From Xanthoparmelia taractica (taxonomy: Eukaryota; Ascomycota; Lecanoromycetes; Lecanorales; Parmeliaceae), in assembly GCA_033085395.1 (NCBI GenBank), contig JANQBS010000502.1, forward strand, positions 1 to 18,197: a stretch of DNA of 18,197 nt, written 5' to 3'. The notes under the pieces were generated by a model, which saw only the letters and a program-made list of their open reading frames with translations, was not told the origin of the DNA and did no database searches. Numbering within the stretch: the first letter of the stretch is position 1; every line of letters begins with the position of its first letter. The position numbers and the translations under genes were made by a program. Below, piece after piece: positions 1 through 9,120 of this stretch.

Positions 1-114
1 TTTATCTTATAATTAATTCTAGTAATTATTCTAGTAATTATTTAAGCGTATTAAAATTTTATTAATTTAGACGCTAATACGTAGGGTTCTCGATAATCTT
101 TTTATATTAAATAA
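1..114 (+). repeat. Left terminal inverted repeat of the hAT-type element
   Basis: Pairs base for base with 7073-7186. The shared core includes CGCTAATACGTAGGGTTCTC. All differences from the partner arm are C/T or G/A, the pattern expected from RIP after the arms were identical. The arm also contains a copy of the 12-bp CTAGAATAAT-like motif (16-34, minus orientation). The repeat may extend left of the window. Confidence 0.9.
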
Positions 115-381
115 TGCTTAAACTAATTTCGCTCTAACTTGTATATTAATCTAAAATTTTCTTATCTTATTCGTCACCTAATATGGAAAATAATCTATAT
201 TATAAACTATCTCTGCATATATTAGAAATTTCCCAGATTATTTTATGATATTAGTAATTTTCCATCTTATATCTTTATAAGTAATCTGGTATAATCCTCT
301 CATGATACCCTCTTAAGATATGATATGATACGGTATAATATGGGATATTTTACTAAATATACCAGATCTTTTCGGCCCGTA
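115..381 (+). repeat. Left arm of the MITE-like element
   Basis: Inverted partner of 872-1138. Contains short internal repeats near the inner end (GATATGATATGATACGG at about 317-333), which could have been recombinase contact sites; that role is inferred only. Differences from the other arm are mostly C/T and G/A. Confidence 0.8.
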
Positions 382-871
382 GTTATATATTAGATAAAAA
401 TCGTAAAAAAGATTATTAGTAAGAGTTTAGTCTAATAGAAAGTAATTTTTATTTATTCTTATTTCTCTCGCCGAGATTAAATTATTTAAAAATAAAGTTC
501 TATCGAAAATATATCGCTAATAATAATTAATTAAATTATATTTTATCTTTCACGAATAGAGGCGATAATAAGACGCGAAGTTATATTATAAATATTCTTT
601 AAAATAATAAGAAGCCTAGAAATTAAATAAAACGTTAATAGTTAAAGCATTACGAGCGTATTTTTAACTTAATAATATCGATTTATATAATTAAAATTAT
701 AATAAGATAGATAAAAAACGATTTATCTCTATAGCTAGAGTATAATTAAGATACTCTAAATAAATTTATAGCGCGTATATAATTATTAGAAAAGAGAAGA
801 CTTTACGAGTTATTAGAATTTAATATTATAAGCGATTAAATAAACTTAGATAACACGTCGATCTTAATAAA

Positions 872-1138
872 TACGGGCCGGAAAGGTCTAGTATATTTGG
901 TGGGATATCCCATATCATACCGTATCATATCATATCATGGGAGGGTATCATGGGGGGGTTATATCAGATCACTTATAAAGATATGAGATGAGAAATTACT
1001 GGTATTATGAAATGATTTTAGAAATTTCTAATATATGTAGGAGTATCTTATAATGTAGATTATTTCTCATATTAGGTGGCGAATAAGATAAGAAAATTCT
1101 AGGTTAATATATAAGTTAGGGCGAAATTAGCTTAAGCA
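872..1138 (-). repeat. Right arm of the MITE-like element
   Basis: Inverted partner of 115-381 and clearly less mutated: it retains TCATGGGAGGGTATCATGGG at about 935-954, including a run of seven G shortly after. The inner end TACGGGCCGGAAAGG matches TACGGGTCGGAAAGG at 18121, linking this element to the large one on the right. Confidence 0.8.
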
Positions 1139-1560
1139 ATTATTAAACTTCGGCACTTAATAAGTGATATTAAGATAAACTCTCTTCTAATTTAATCTCG
1201 CTAAGTAAATATAACTATTCTAATAAATAATGACTAGAATAATAACTATAATATATTATTTTCTTGAATTGCAATCTACGTAAGATCGTCAAGCCGATCT
1301 CTTCTCTAATCACTTATAGAACGATTTTAAATTATCTCTCTTACTCTTTTCGCAGATCTTTAATCTATAAAGATTAATTCTCTATCACTTTGCGTTCGCT
1401 TCTCTTCTCTTAACTAAAGAATAATTAATAAATAGAATTTCAATAAAAAAGAATTAATTTCTTACTTAAGTTGATCTAGAGAGTACTTTATTATTATTAT
1501 TAATGTAATTAACATTAGAAATCTCCTCTATCTAATAATTCCGAATTTTTTAATTAACCT
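1139..1560. other. AT-rich stretch between MITE and transposase 3' end
   Basis: No gene, RNA or clear repeat is seen other than one copy of the 12-bp motif pair at 1234-1250 (CTAGAATAATAACTATA). It would be the 3' untranslated and subterminal part of the hAT element. Confidence 0.5.
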
Positions 1561-3780
1561 ATCTAGCTTCAAGTAATATATTAATATCTCCCTCTAAGTC
1601 CAGTGTATCCTATTCGTAGCTATTCTATTAATATTCTATATAAGAAATTATTATTAAGACTCGAAAGATTAAAGGCGAATAGCTTTTTTAATTATTATAT
1701 AGTCGCTTAGCCTATAAGAAATATCGCTTATAAGCTATAGCTTCATTAGATACGACTAAGATATCTCTAGCCACACGTATTATTATTAAGATCTAAGACT
1801 CTAAGCTTTTTTATTAATTAAGAATTAATAGACTCTTAAAATAAGTGAAAGATACTTAATTAAGATTAGATATTTAAGTTATGGCTAGAATAATAAATAG
1901 AATACTAATCTTCTCTTTTATATTACTAAAATCAATTATTATTCAACACTTCTATCGTTTTTTCGATCTTATTAATAATATTATTAAGCGACTCTACGCG
2001 ACTTCTTGCTCGTTTAGCCCTCTACACCTAATTATTAACATTAAGATATTAATAATTTCGATACGTTTATTCGAGCGTATTCTAGTATATCTCTATTTAG
2101 GGTATTTAATTAGGCTCAACTTCTTAATTCGATTCTTTTAGTGTTATATTCTCGTAATTTAAACGTAAAAGTGTTATCTATTTATAGAGATATCTCACAC
2201 TCGATTGAATCTCGCTATAATAAATAATTAACTTTTTATAAGCCGTCTTCAAAGTCTCGCGAAGTTCGATTTTTCACGAAACCCGCTTATATCTTAGCTT
2301 TCGAATCTTCTTCTTAATATAATTAAATAATCTATTATAAATATTAAACATATAATAAATTATTAACTTCTTATTCTTATTTATTAGCTTCGTAAAAGTA
2401 TAAAAGAATCTAATTAATTTAATTAGATATTTGACTTACGATTATTTATTCGCGTTAAGTCTAAGAAAGTCGTCTAATTTCTTCTTAAAAAAGCGGTCGA
2501 TATCGCTACGAAGTAGATAAGATCGTATTAATATATAATAGATTGAGTCTCAACGAACTTTAATATCCTAAAATAATTTAAGTGCGCGTTTTTGCTAATA
2601 TAGCTTCTTATCGATAGATAAATAATATTAATTAATTAAGTTATAAGTATTATTAAGTCGTATAGATTAAAGCTCAAAGAAATACTCCTTACGCTAACTG
2701 CTAGCATTAATATAGATCTTCGTCTTACGAATTTACATATATTAGATATTAGTAATAGCTAGAATAATAACTAGAATTTATATATCTTAGCTAAAGTTAT
2801 TAGTAGATCTTTCTCTTATCTTTGGATAGCGTTCTATTTCTTCGAATTATATTAGCTTTTCTAAAAGTTCTCGTTAATTAAGCTGACGCGAATCTTGTCA
2901 AGAAGCTCTTATAAGAATAATTAAATAATATGCGCTATGTAGGAGATATATTTAAGATCTCTTATATTCTATTCTTCAAGATTAAATAAATTATTAAACT
3001 CGCTCTATGAAAGGGCCTCGATTAAATCACGAAAGAGTGTATTATTATTAGTCGCATTATCGATTGTTAAAGTCATAATTCGCGCCTTAAGTATATGCTT
3101 CTTAAGAATCGATTATATAAGACTTATAAACTTCGCATTAGTGTGTTTATTCTCGATGTACTCGAATTCTAGAAGCTTCTTATAATATCTTTAATCGTGA
3201 TTAATAAAGAAGCTAAGAAGTATAAAATACGACTGACGATTATTAGTTAACTAGCTATTTAAGACTAAAGATATTTTGATATTATTATTTAATAGATTCG
3301 TATATAGATCTAACTTAATCTCTTTAACTTTAGAAAGTAATTGATTTTTAATTATAGATATAGAATCTATATTTACGAGAGGATTAAGGCAGCGAAAGAT
3401 TCGTAGTATCTCTGGGTTATCGGCAATAGCAAATAAGACGTCTATAGCTATAATTCAACGACGAAATTATTTGAGAAAGTCCGCGCGAGTAAGATATCTA
3501 TTATCTAGCTTTATCTTGGCATCTTTCTTTAATTATCTCTAAAGCGTAAGATATTAATTCTGATTATTATTTTAGTTATTAAACATTAAATAAATTAAAT
3601 AGATAATATATCTATCGTTAATAGCTCTCAACAATTGTTATCTACTTAAGTATACTAAGACTCGACTTTCGTACGTATACTTTCGATTTAAGGTGTAAAT
3701 CTATTCTTATAATATTATAATCTATTAATAAGTGAATAAGAATATTATCGTAGTGACGATATATAATATATAACTCTCTA
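1561..3780 (-). pseudogene. hAT-family transposase, RIP-decayed
   Basis: The predicted function was cut-and-paste DNA transposition in the nucleus. Read on the minus strand, one frame runs from about 3710 to 2780: a degraded BED-finger-like start (YESRVLVYLSRW with a stop at the W), then the block LTRADFLK-stop-FRR and AIADNPEILRIF, then KISLVLNS (family LDxW, catalytic Asp now Asn), then MTLTIDNATNNNT (second Asp kept) and ISYIAHII. After a frame change near 2760 it continues with DIKVR-stop-DSIYYIL (family TRWDSTY) through about 2140. After another change near 1890 the C-terminal dimerisation block reads VARDILVVSNEAIAYKRYF and ends about 1561. These blocks are in family order and total about 700 codons, a normal hAT length. 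Stops fall at expected Gln or Trp codons. The start codon is not identifiable. The gene is certainly dead. Confidence 0.85.
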
Positions 3781-4380
3781 GTAGATCGAAGGACGCAGTC
3801 TTAAAAATGTTTTTATTTCGTAGTCTTTCGAACTATAAAGCCTTAGTTCACTCTCTGTCGGCGATTGGAATTCTTAATCTAATTTCTAACTACTTAACTT
3901 ATCTTTAATTATTAATTCATCTATATATTATACTTAACTTCGTTATAAATAAAATAGGGTTTTTTATCTTTAGACTCTAATTCCTCTAAAATAATAATAA
4001 AAGTATCTTAACTCTCGTCGAAAGAATAATCGTCGATAGCTATAATACTATTTATAATATCGGATAATATAGCACTGACTTCGATATCGGACGATATAGC
4101 ACTGGCTATGACATCGGATAATATAGTAAAATTTGAGACTTGAGAGAAAATATAATAGCTTAAATAAAGGTAGATAATATTTATAAAAAATATAGAATAT
4201 TATAAGAAACGCGTCTTCTAGTAATACTTAGCTTTGAACCTAGCTTTAATTAATTAAAATTGATAACTAATACGAAGACTATATAATACATAAACTAATA
4301 TATAAGATAAATGTTTCTTCGCTATAGCGTATTAATTAAATTTTAATAAATGCTAATAAAAGAAATAGAAATTAATAAGT
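3781..4380. other. Upstream part of the transposase gene, no certain coding
   Basis: Minus-strand fragments such as YSFDES and ILEELESKDKKPYFIYNEVK (about 4030-3920) look protein-like and acidic, and may be the transposase N-terminus before its zinc finger, but frames are broken and no start can be chosen. A local duplication of the type ATATCGGA(C/T)(A/G)ATATAGCACTG occurs at 4058-4104. Confidence 0.3.
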
Positions 4381-4445
4381 GTAAGAATATAAGGGCTAGG
4401 GGCCGAAGCGCGCGAGAGGCTAATCCTCTAATGTAACTATGCGAT
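4380..4445. other. GC-richer patch inside the hAT element
   Basis: GGGCTAGGGGCCGAAGCGCG and following bases stand out from the AT-rich surroundings. It is about 600 bp upstream of the recognisable transposase start, so it could be a remnant of the promoter or leader that was spared because it lacks CpA/TpG targets. That role is inference only; no TATA, splice or RNA signature was found. Confidence 0.3.
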
Positions 4446-4494
4446 AGTGCTAGTCGCTAATAAGTTAACTTAATAAGAGAGTTTAATAAGTTAA

Positions 4495-4576
4495 AGTATA
4501 TCTAATATAGAATAAATATATAGACTTAAGAAAAGACTAAATTAGAGTATATCTAATGTAGATTAATATATAGAAT
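4495..4576 (+). repeat. Two direct copies of a 31-bp sequence, 51 bp apart
   Basis: AGTATATCTAATATAGAATA at 4495 and AGTATATCTAATGTAGATTA at 4546, each followed by AATATATAGA or TATATAGAAT. The copies differ at a few positions. Nothing else marks the site. Confidence 0.6.
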
Positions 4577-4610
4577 AGATTGATATATCAATTAGATTTC
4601 TTTCTGCGCG

Positions 4611-4732
4611 AGTTCGAATTTCTATTCTAGTAAATATTCTAATAATTATCTAAATTTAAATCTCTATAATTAGCACTTTAGTAACTATCTAAGTTCGAAC
4701 CTCTATTCTAATTATAATTCTAGCGATTATCT
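4611..4732 (+). repeat. Imperfect tandem repeat, about 41 bp x 3
   Basis: Units begin AGTTCGAATTTCTATTCTAG (4611), AATTTAAATCTCTATAATTA (4653) and AGTTCGAACCTCTATTCTAA (4692) and each ends with a variant of TAATTATCT. Unit lengths are 42, 39 and 41. Differences are mainly C/T. The first and third units contain the 12-bp motif (TATTCTAG) in minus orientation. Confidence 0.65.
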
Positions 4733-4799
4733 CTAAAGCCCTTTTTTCTAGATAGTTCTCTAACGTTAATAATACTCTAATATTCCCTAAAATTTTCTT

Positions 4800-5256
4800 T
4801 CTGCTCTTTTTTTCCCGATAAGAATAGCGCTCGCAATCACGAATAATATCGTAGACTCGTATAAGTCTAACTCTTCTCTTTCAGCTATCGATAATACTAT
4901 AGAGATACTTAAAAATATTTTTATATTCTTATTTAAATCTTTTAATATTAAAAAGTTATATAGTTGAAAGAGACTTAAGATTCGATTTAAATCGATAAGA
5001 AAGTCGTAAAAATTAAAAGCTAATAGTAAGTTTATAGAGTAAATATTTTTATTAGTATTAATATTATTTCTAAGCTCGCGCGTTATAAGAGATTCGCCGT
5101 ATATAAAAATTAATGAATTTAATTATATTACGAAAAGCGTTTACTCGACTAGTAAAGAAGATTCTAAGACTTATAAAAAAGAGAGATTTTCGAATTTAAT
5201 TCTCTATCTTAAGCGTACTTCAAGAATTAATAGAGATTAGAATTATCTCTAAATTA
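4800..5256 (+). pseudogene. Possible small decayed gene, plus strand, unknown
   Basis: One plus-strand frame of about 150 codons has only about four internal stops between 4800 and 5256, fewer than expected at this base composition. The readable parts include ALAITNNIVDSYKSNSSLSA near the start, a hydrophobic stretch IFLLVLILFLSS that could be one membrane segment, and a charged tail (YSTSKEDSKTYKKERFSN). It sits between the two minus-strand genes of the element and points the other way. No family is recognised and it could equally be a chance open stretch or the antisense of something else. Confidence 0.25.
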
Positions 5257-5467
5257 GATAATAGATCTTATTTTTCTTATTAAGAAGTAATTATAATTAA
5301 CTCTTATATAGTCACGTAATTGTGCGCATTTCACGCAAAAAGAGTTACTTTATAAGCTAAAGATATATAGCTTATTCGTAGCTTACGAAATAAGATAACT
5401 ATCTATTAGTTCGAATAAGGCGTATAATAACTAGAATTATAACTAGAATTCTAGGATACTCTTAAGA

Positions 5468-6766
5468 TTAATTATTATAATTTATATAGCTAACGATTTC
5501 TTTAGTTAAGAGACTAAGACTATCTATATTAGGTGCGAGAAGTTCAAAATTAGCGGGCACATTATTATAGCCTTGAACAATAAGATCGTACGCCCTCCTC
5601 GCATTTATCGTATCAAGGTCGAGCTCGAAATTCATTATAGCGAAATTATAATTATTCGATTAGAATAATATCGATCCTGATAGAGATAGTTATCTCGCAT
5701 TATTATATTCAAAGTGCCTACCCTGGATGTGACTAATTATATTGCGATATATAGCTTTCTCTCGACGATTAAAGAATATATACGAAGATAGCATAATATC
5801 GAAGAAGATATATTTCTTCTAAATAGATTAGCGATAACTAGAATAATAATTAGAAATATATAGATATATCAAAATCATGAGTAGATATATATGCCCTTCC
5901 CTAAGACAGCTCCTTAAATTCTTATAATCTAGCTCCCTAAGTTTACGCAGCAGAGATCTATTAGCCTTTCGCTACACGTTCTACACATTAACAAATAGAC
6001 GTATCTTTATATTCGACACGTAGTTTCGCTCGAGATCCTACTTATACGCGAATAGCTTAATATCTAATAATCAATCGTTCTTTTCGAGTTTTGATAGGCC
6101 GTAGCGCTTATGATCTAGAATATTATCTCTCTCTTTGATAGCTAAAAAGATCTCGTTTATTATATAATTAAAACAAATACTTTTTTATTAAAGATGATTA
6201 TATACTTTGCTCTACTTCCTTATCTTCTATATCTTCTTATAACGAGTTATTATTCTTATCGACGTAAATTATTATTCTAGGATAAATCTGAAGCCGAAGA
6301 CGCCGAATAACGATATTATTATATACGCCTTACGTAATTCTATTCTAAGTATTAGCTTAAAAGAACTAATAACTAGAATAATAGCTATAAAGATAAGTAA
6401 ATATTATCTAAAATCGACTTCTTACTAGCGAAGAATTTTAATATATACTTTTCGCTATAAGTCTAAAGTAGTCGCGAATTCGCTAATTTTTTTATAAGCA
6501 CGAATACGATAGTTCTTAGCGACGTTATTAGCCTTCTTTACGCGTTTTAATTTCTTTTTCTTAAAAATAAAAATATCGAGTCTTATTCTTAAGTATTTAA
6601 TATTAAGATTTTCGCTAAGATCTTAAACGACTTTACGCTTTAACTAATTATCTTTAGATCGATTAATTACGCTATAACGTAAAGTCTTAAATTCGAGATT
6701 ATCGAACTTTGTATTAAAGAGCGAAAAGTGCGTCTAAGAATTTAATTATTCTTCTTTTTTAATAGC
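5468..6766 (-). pseudogene. Second decayed gene of the hAT-type element, family not recognised
   Basis: A single minus-strand frame of about 433 codons, interrupted only by about 22 TAA, TAG or TGA codons, runs from 6766 to a stop near 5468 with no frameshift. At over 75% A+T a random frame should carry roughly twice as many stops, and amino-acid use is charged and protein-like. Visible stretches include a lysine-rich segment (IFKKKKLKRVKKANNVAKN, about 6560-6505), AIKERDNILDHKRYGLSKLE (6139-6080), RSLLRKLRELDYKN, and a well-preserved C-terminal part beginning with a Met at 5635 (MNFELDLDTINARRAYDL). It lies upstream of the transposase on the same strand and inside the same inverted repeats, so it may be an accessory transposition protein or a captured gene. 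No catalytic motif was recognised. Two copies of the 12-bp motif lie in it (6373, 5838) without changing the frame. Confidence 0.5.
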
Positions 6767-7072
6767 TAAAAAAAAGATTAATAAAGAAATATAAAGGCAA
6801 AAAAAGTGGCTACTTCTATAAGATTAATGCTCTATAGATTACGATTTAGCTAAGAACTATTAATTATATACTCTCTATTAGAATAAGAGTATATTAAATA
6901 TCTTTAGTTATATTAATAATAGAAACGCGTCTCAAATACTAGAATAAAAGAAAGATACGATAAATAAGAATTATTTAAGGGAAAAGTTTAAGAAGGGAAT
7001 TATTTAGATACTAGTATCTATTATTAAAAGAATTACCGAGAAGAAAATCGATTAAATATTAATTTCTATTAT

Positions 7073-7186
7073 TTATTTAATATAAAAAGGTTGCCGAGAA
7101 CCCTACGTATTAGCGTCTAAATCGATAAAATTTCAATACGCTTAGATAGTTACTAGAATAATTACTAAAATTAATTATAAGATAAA
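7073..7186 (-). repeat. Right terminal inverted repeat of the hAT-type element
   Basis: Inverted copy of 1-114. This arm is the less mutated one: it keeps GGTTGCCGAGAACCC where the left arm, read on the same strand, has AGATTATCGAGAACCC. It carries the 12-bp motif at 7153-7170 in the orientation opposite to the left arm, as expected for a part of the repeat. Confidence 0.9.
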
Positions 7187-7377
7187 TTTATTCTTATAGA
7201 ATCTTAATACTTATAATAAGAGTATTCTTCTCTCGCTTTTCGATTGAAAAATAAATTAATTCTAATATTATTGCGATAGATATCTGGAAGCATTAATAAA
7301 TAACATTGATTTTATCTATAATATCACGTTTTCTAAGATATATTTATCGTGTATTTTTATTTTCTTTCTACTCTTTC

Positions 7378-7485
7378 TTCTATTATTTATTATTCTTCTA
7401 GTATTTATTATTCTTCTAGTATTTATTATTCTTCTAATATTTATTATTCTTCTAATATTTATTATTCTTCTATTATTTATTATTC
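7378..7485 (+). repeat. 18-bp minisatellite, 6 units
   Basis: Six consecutive 18-mers of the form TTCTA(G/A/T)TATTTATTATTC fill exactly 108 bp. Because 18 is a multiple of three, all three plus frames stay regular, and one of them gives an apparent 84-residue frame with a six-residue Ile-Tyr-Tyr-Ser-Ser repeat. A short TATC/TATCTA microsatellite follows at 7488-7515. Confidence 0.9.
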
Positions 7486-8338
7486 TTTCACTATCTATCT
7501 TATTATCTATCTATCTAATAAAGTAAGCTATAGCTCGCAAAAGAATTACTACGCGAGACAATATTTTGAAGTAGATATATTAAATCTACAAATAAAATAT
7601 TAAGTATAAAGCTAATACGCGAGTAGACGATAGCATATAAGAGCAAAGGAAAGACTGGAGGAATCATAATACACGTAGCTAATATCAGATAATCTTAAGT
7701 GTAATTAATTACTTCTATGTAGTCTTTAAGTGTTTAATTATTAGAATTAATTAAGAAAAGTAGATTAGCGTAAGAACTATCGAATAATAATACTTAAAAA
7801 CGTAGATAGAAAGCTGAAAGTAAGTCTAATCTCGAATCTATTTATTCTATTTCATTAATAAATTATAGTTATTACTTTACGTGAAATTCATCGCTATTAG
7901 AGAAGATTCGATCTAATAATTTTTAAGCTCTTCTTTTCGCGAGTAATAAGAGAGATCACGATAATATATATAAAGAGGATACGTTTTTCTAGATTAATTA
8001 TTAAGGTTATTTATAAGTCGGCGAAAGCTTTTCTTTATTATATATTTAAAGATATTAATCTTTATGCTATTTATGCGAAGCGTGTAACTTTAATAACTAA
8101 GAATATATAACTATAAAAAACGATTATAAATTCTTTTCATGATGCGAAGAGAGAAGAAGGAAATTTGCTATCGTAGAATAGATAGTAGATTACTATTATA
8201 GTTAACGTGCTAGCAATTCTTCTAGCAATCAAATAAATCAAATACACTAATAGTAATAGAAATAGCTCGCCAAGCCCTAGATAATTGCGGAGACCTTTCG
8301 TAACACGATATCAAATGCGATAACGAGCTCAGCTTAAC

Positions 8339-8465
8339 AACGTGATAATAAAGTAAAGTGATAATAATAGCGATAATGAAGTGAGGTGATGGCTAGAATA
8401 ATGGCTAGAATACTCAATAACGTGATAATGAAGTAAAGTAATAACTAGAATAATGACTAAAATAC
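8339..8465 (+). repeat. Degenerate direct repeats of about 48 bp carrying the 12-bp motif
   Basis: The phrase CGTGATAATAAAGTAAAGTG (8341), CGATAATGAAGTGAGGTGAT (8371) and CGTGATAATGAAGTAAAGTA (8421) recurs. The second and third are followed by paired CTAGAATAAT-type motifs and end in AGAATAC or AAAATAC. The GAAGTGAGGTGATGGC version is the least mutated and suggests the ancestral motif was richer in G. Confidence 0.6.
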
Positions 8466-8524
8466 GTTCGCATGATTCTATATAGAGTAACTTCTTCTAT
8501 ATATAGTATATTTCCCATATTCCT

Positions 8525-8702
8525 GCATATAACATGAGATACCCCTACATATATTAGAAATTTCTCAGATCATTTCATGATATCAGCACGTCTTCCAGAT
8601 TATCTCATAAAAATTAAATAATATGATCTCAATATCATATTATATCATGGTATAATATCGACACCCCATATCCCAGACTATCCCAGATCTTTCCGACCCG
8701 TA
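8525..8702 (+). repeat. Left arm of a large element related to the MITE arms
   Basis: The sequence CTACATATATTAGAAATTTC at 8554 and the following 30 bases closely match the MITE arms (ATATATTAGAAATTTC at 217 and on the opposite strand near 1024). The inner end CTTTCCGACCCGTA (8689-8702) is the reverse complement of TACGGGTCGGAAAG at 18121. The outer 90 bp of the MITE arm have no match here, so this copy is truncated or diverged. Confidence 0.6.
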
Positions 8703-9120
8703 TTAATAAAGACGCGACGAATATATGCTTTTATTTAGTAAATGCAAGTAAGAGCTAAAGATATATTATAACTTTTTAATTTTCTTTTTAATTTAAATCT
8801 TAAATTATAAGTAAAACGCGACTTATTATATAAAGTATAATAAACTTATCGCATTATAATATTAAATTAAAACGCGATCTTTTTAAGCGATTACGAGATA
8901 ATCTTAATTTTATTTTAATAGATTATAATAAATCTAAGAAACGTATAAGTCGACTCTATAAAAGTATTATCTAACTTCTTTATAGAGATATAATCGATTC
9001 TTAATATTAATAGTTATTTTTATATTATATTACGTTTTCTTTTATAATTAAACGATAGCGTTTAAATTAAGATAATAAAGCGCTTATTTCTTTTAGTCCT
9101 TTTTATCTAAAGTCGTAATT
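8703..9120. other. AT-rich sequence with no supported gene
   Basis: Very AT-rich and heavily mutated. It begins TTAATAAAGACGCGACG directly inside the arm, which weakly resembles the sequence inside the right MITE arm read in reverse. No frame with a low stop density was found. Confidence 0.4.

Larger units (their letters stand above)
115..1138. mobile_element. Foldback/MITE-like non-autonomous element, 1024 bp
   Basis: Two arms, 115-381 and 872-1138, are inverted copies of each other at exactly mirrored coordinates (every aligned pair checked sums to 1253), so there is no net insertion or deletion in 267 bp. The outer ends read TGCTTAA and TTAAGCA and the inner ends CGGCCCGTA and TACGGGCCG. 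The 490-bp centre (382-871) is AT-rich and shows no protein-like frame. The element abuts the inner edge of the hAT left inverted repeat. No convincing target duplication is visible because the flanks are AT-only. Related arms recur at about 8525-8702 and from 18121, so a longer relative lies in the same window. Confidence 0.75.
1..7186 (-). mobile_element. RIP-decayed hAT-type DNA transposon with 114-bp inverted ends, interrupted by a MITE
   Basis: Bases 1-114 are the reverse complement of 7073-7186 with about nine mismatches, all transitions and no gaps. Between these ends the minus strand carries a recognisable hAT transposase relic and a second long decayed frame, so the element is read right to left. 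Subtracting the MITE at 115-1138 leaves about 6.2 kb. Ends of this length are unusual for hAT, whose inverted repeats are normally 10-30 bp, so the arms may include subterminal sequence, or two elements may be nested. The left end coincides with the window edge, so the true terminus and the expected 8-bp target duplication cannot be seen. Confidence 0.7.
1234..8463. repeat. Dispersed 12-bp motif pairs (CTAGAATAATNN type)
   Basis: Two, sometimes degenerate, copies of a 12-mer CTAGAATAATNN stand side by side at 1234-1250, 1885-1904, 2759-2777, 5431-5450, 5838-5856, 6373-6389, 7153-7170, 8393-8412 and 8445-8463 on the plus strand. They stand at 16-34, 4624-4646 and 4703-4732 on the minus strand. 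The best example is GGCTAGAATAATGGCTAGAA at 8391. They lie in transposon ends, in both decayed genes and in the spacer, so they are not part of one repeat family copy. The coordinates here give the overall span, not a continuous repeat. Confidence 0.7.
7187..8524. other. Spacer between the two large elements
   Basis: Apart from the minisatellites listed separately, no gene or RNA was found. Parts (7620-7720, 8240-8340) are noticeably less AT-rich than the elements, with CpA and TpG present, which suggests single-copy or lightly mutated sequence. No protein frame longer than about 40 codons could be supported outside the 18-bp repeat. Confidence 0.45.

Noticed and set aside
107..1147. TTAA target duplication for the MITE (107-110 and 1144-1147)
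   Set aside because: TTAA is extremely common in this AT-rich sequence and the bases between it and the mirrored ends do not match.
1881..2141. Open frame of 86 codons on the plus strand
   Set aside because: It starts inside a 12-bp motif copy and lies antisense to the hAT transposase C-terminal region, whose minus-strand blocks match the family on both sides. Its Ile/Leu/Phe-rich composition is typical of an AT-rich shadow frame.
7378..7485. CRISPR array
   Set aside because: Repeats are contiguous with no unique spacers, as in the 16-bp and 40-bp arrays; all are ordinary tandem repeats in a eukaryotic context.
7349..7603. Open frame of 84 codons on the plus strand
   Set aside because: Nearly half of it is the 18-bp minisatellite read in frame, and the remainder shows no protein family. 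Its openness is explained by the repeat unit length.
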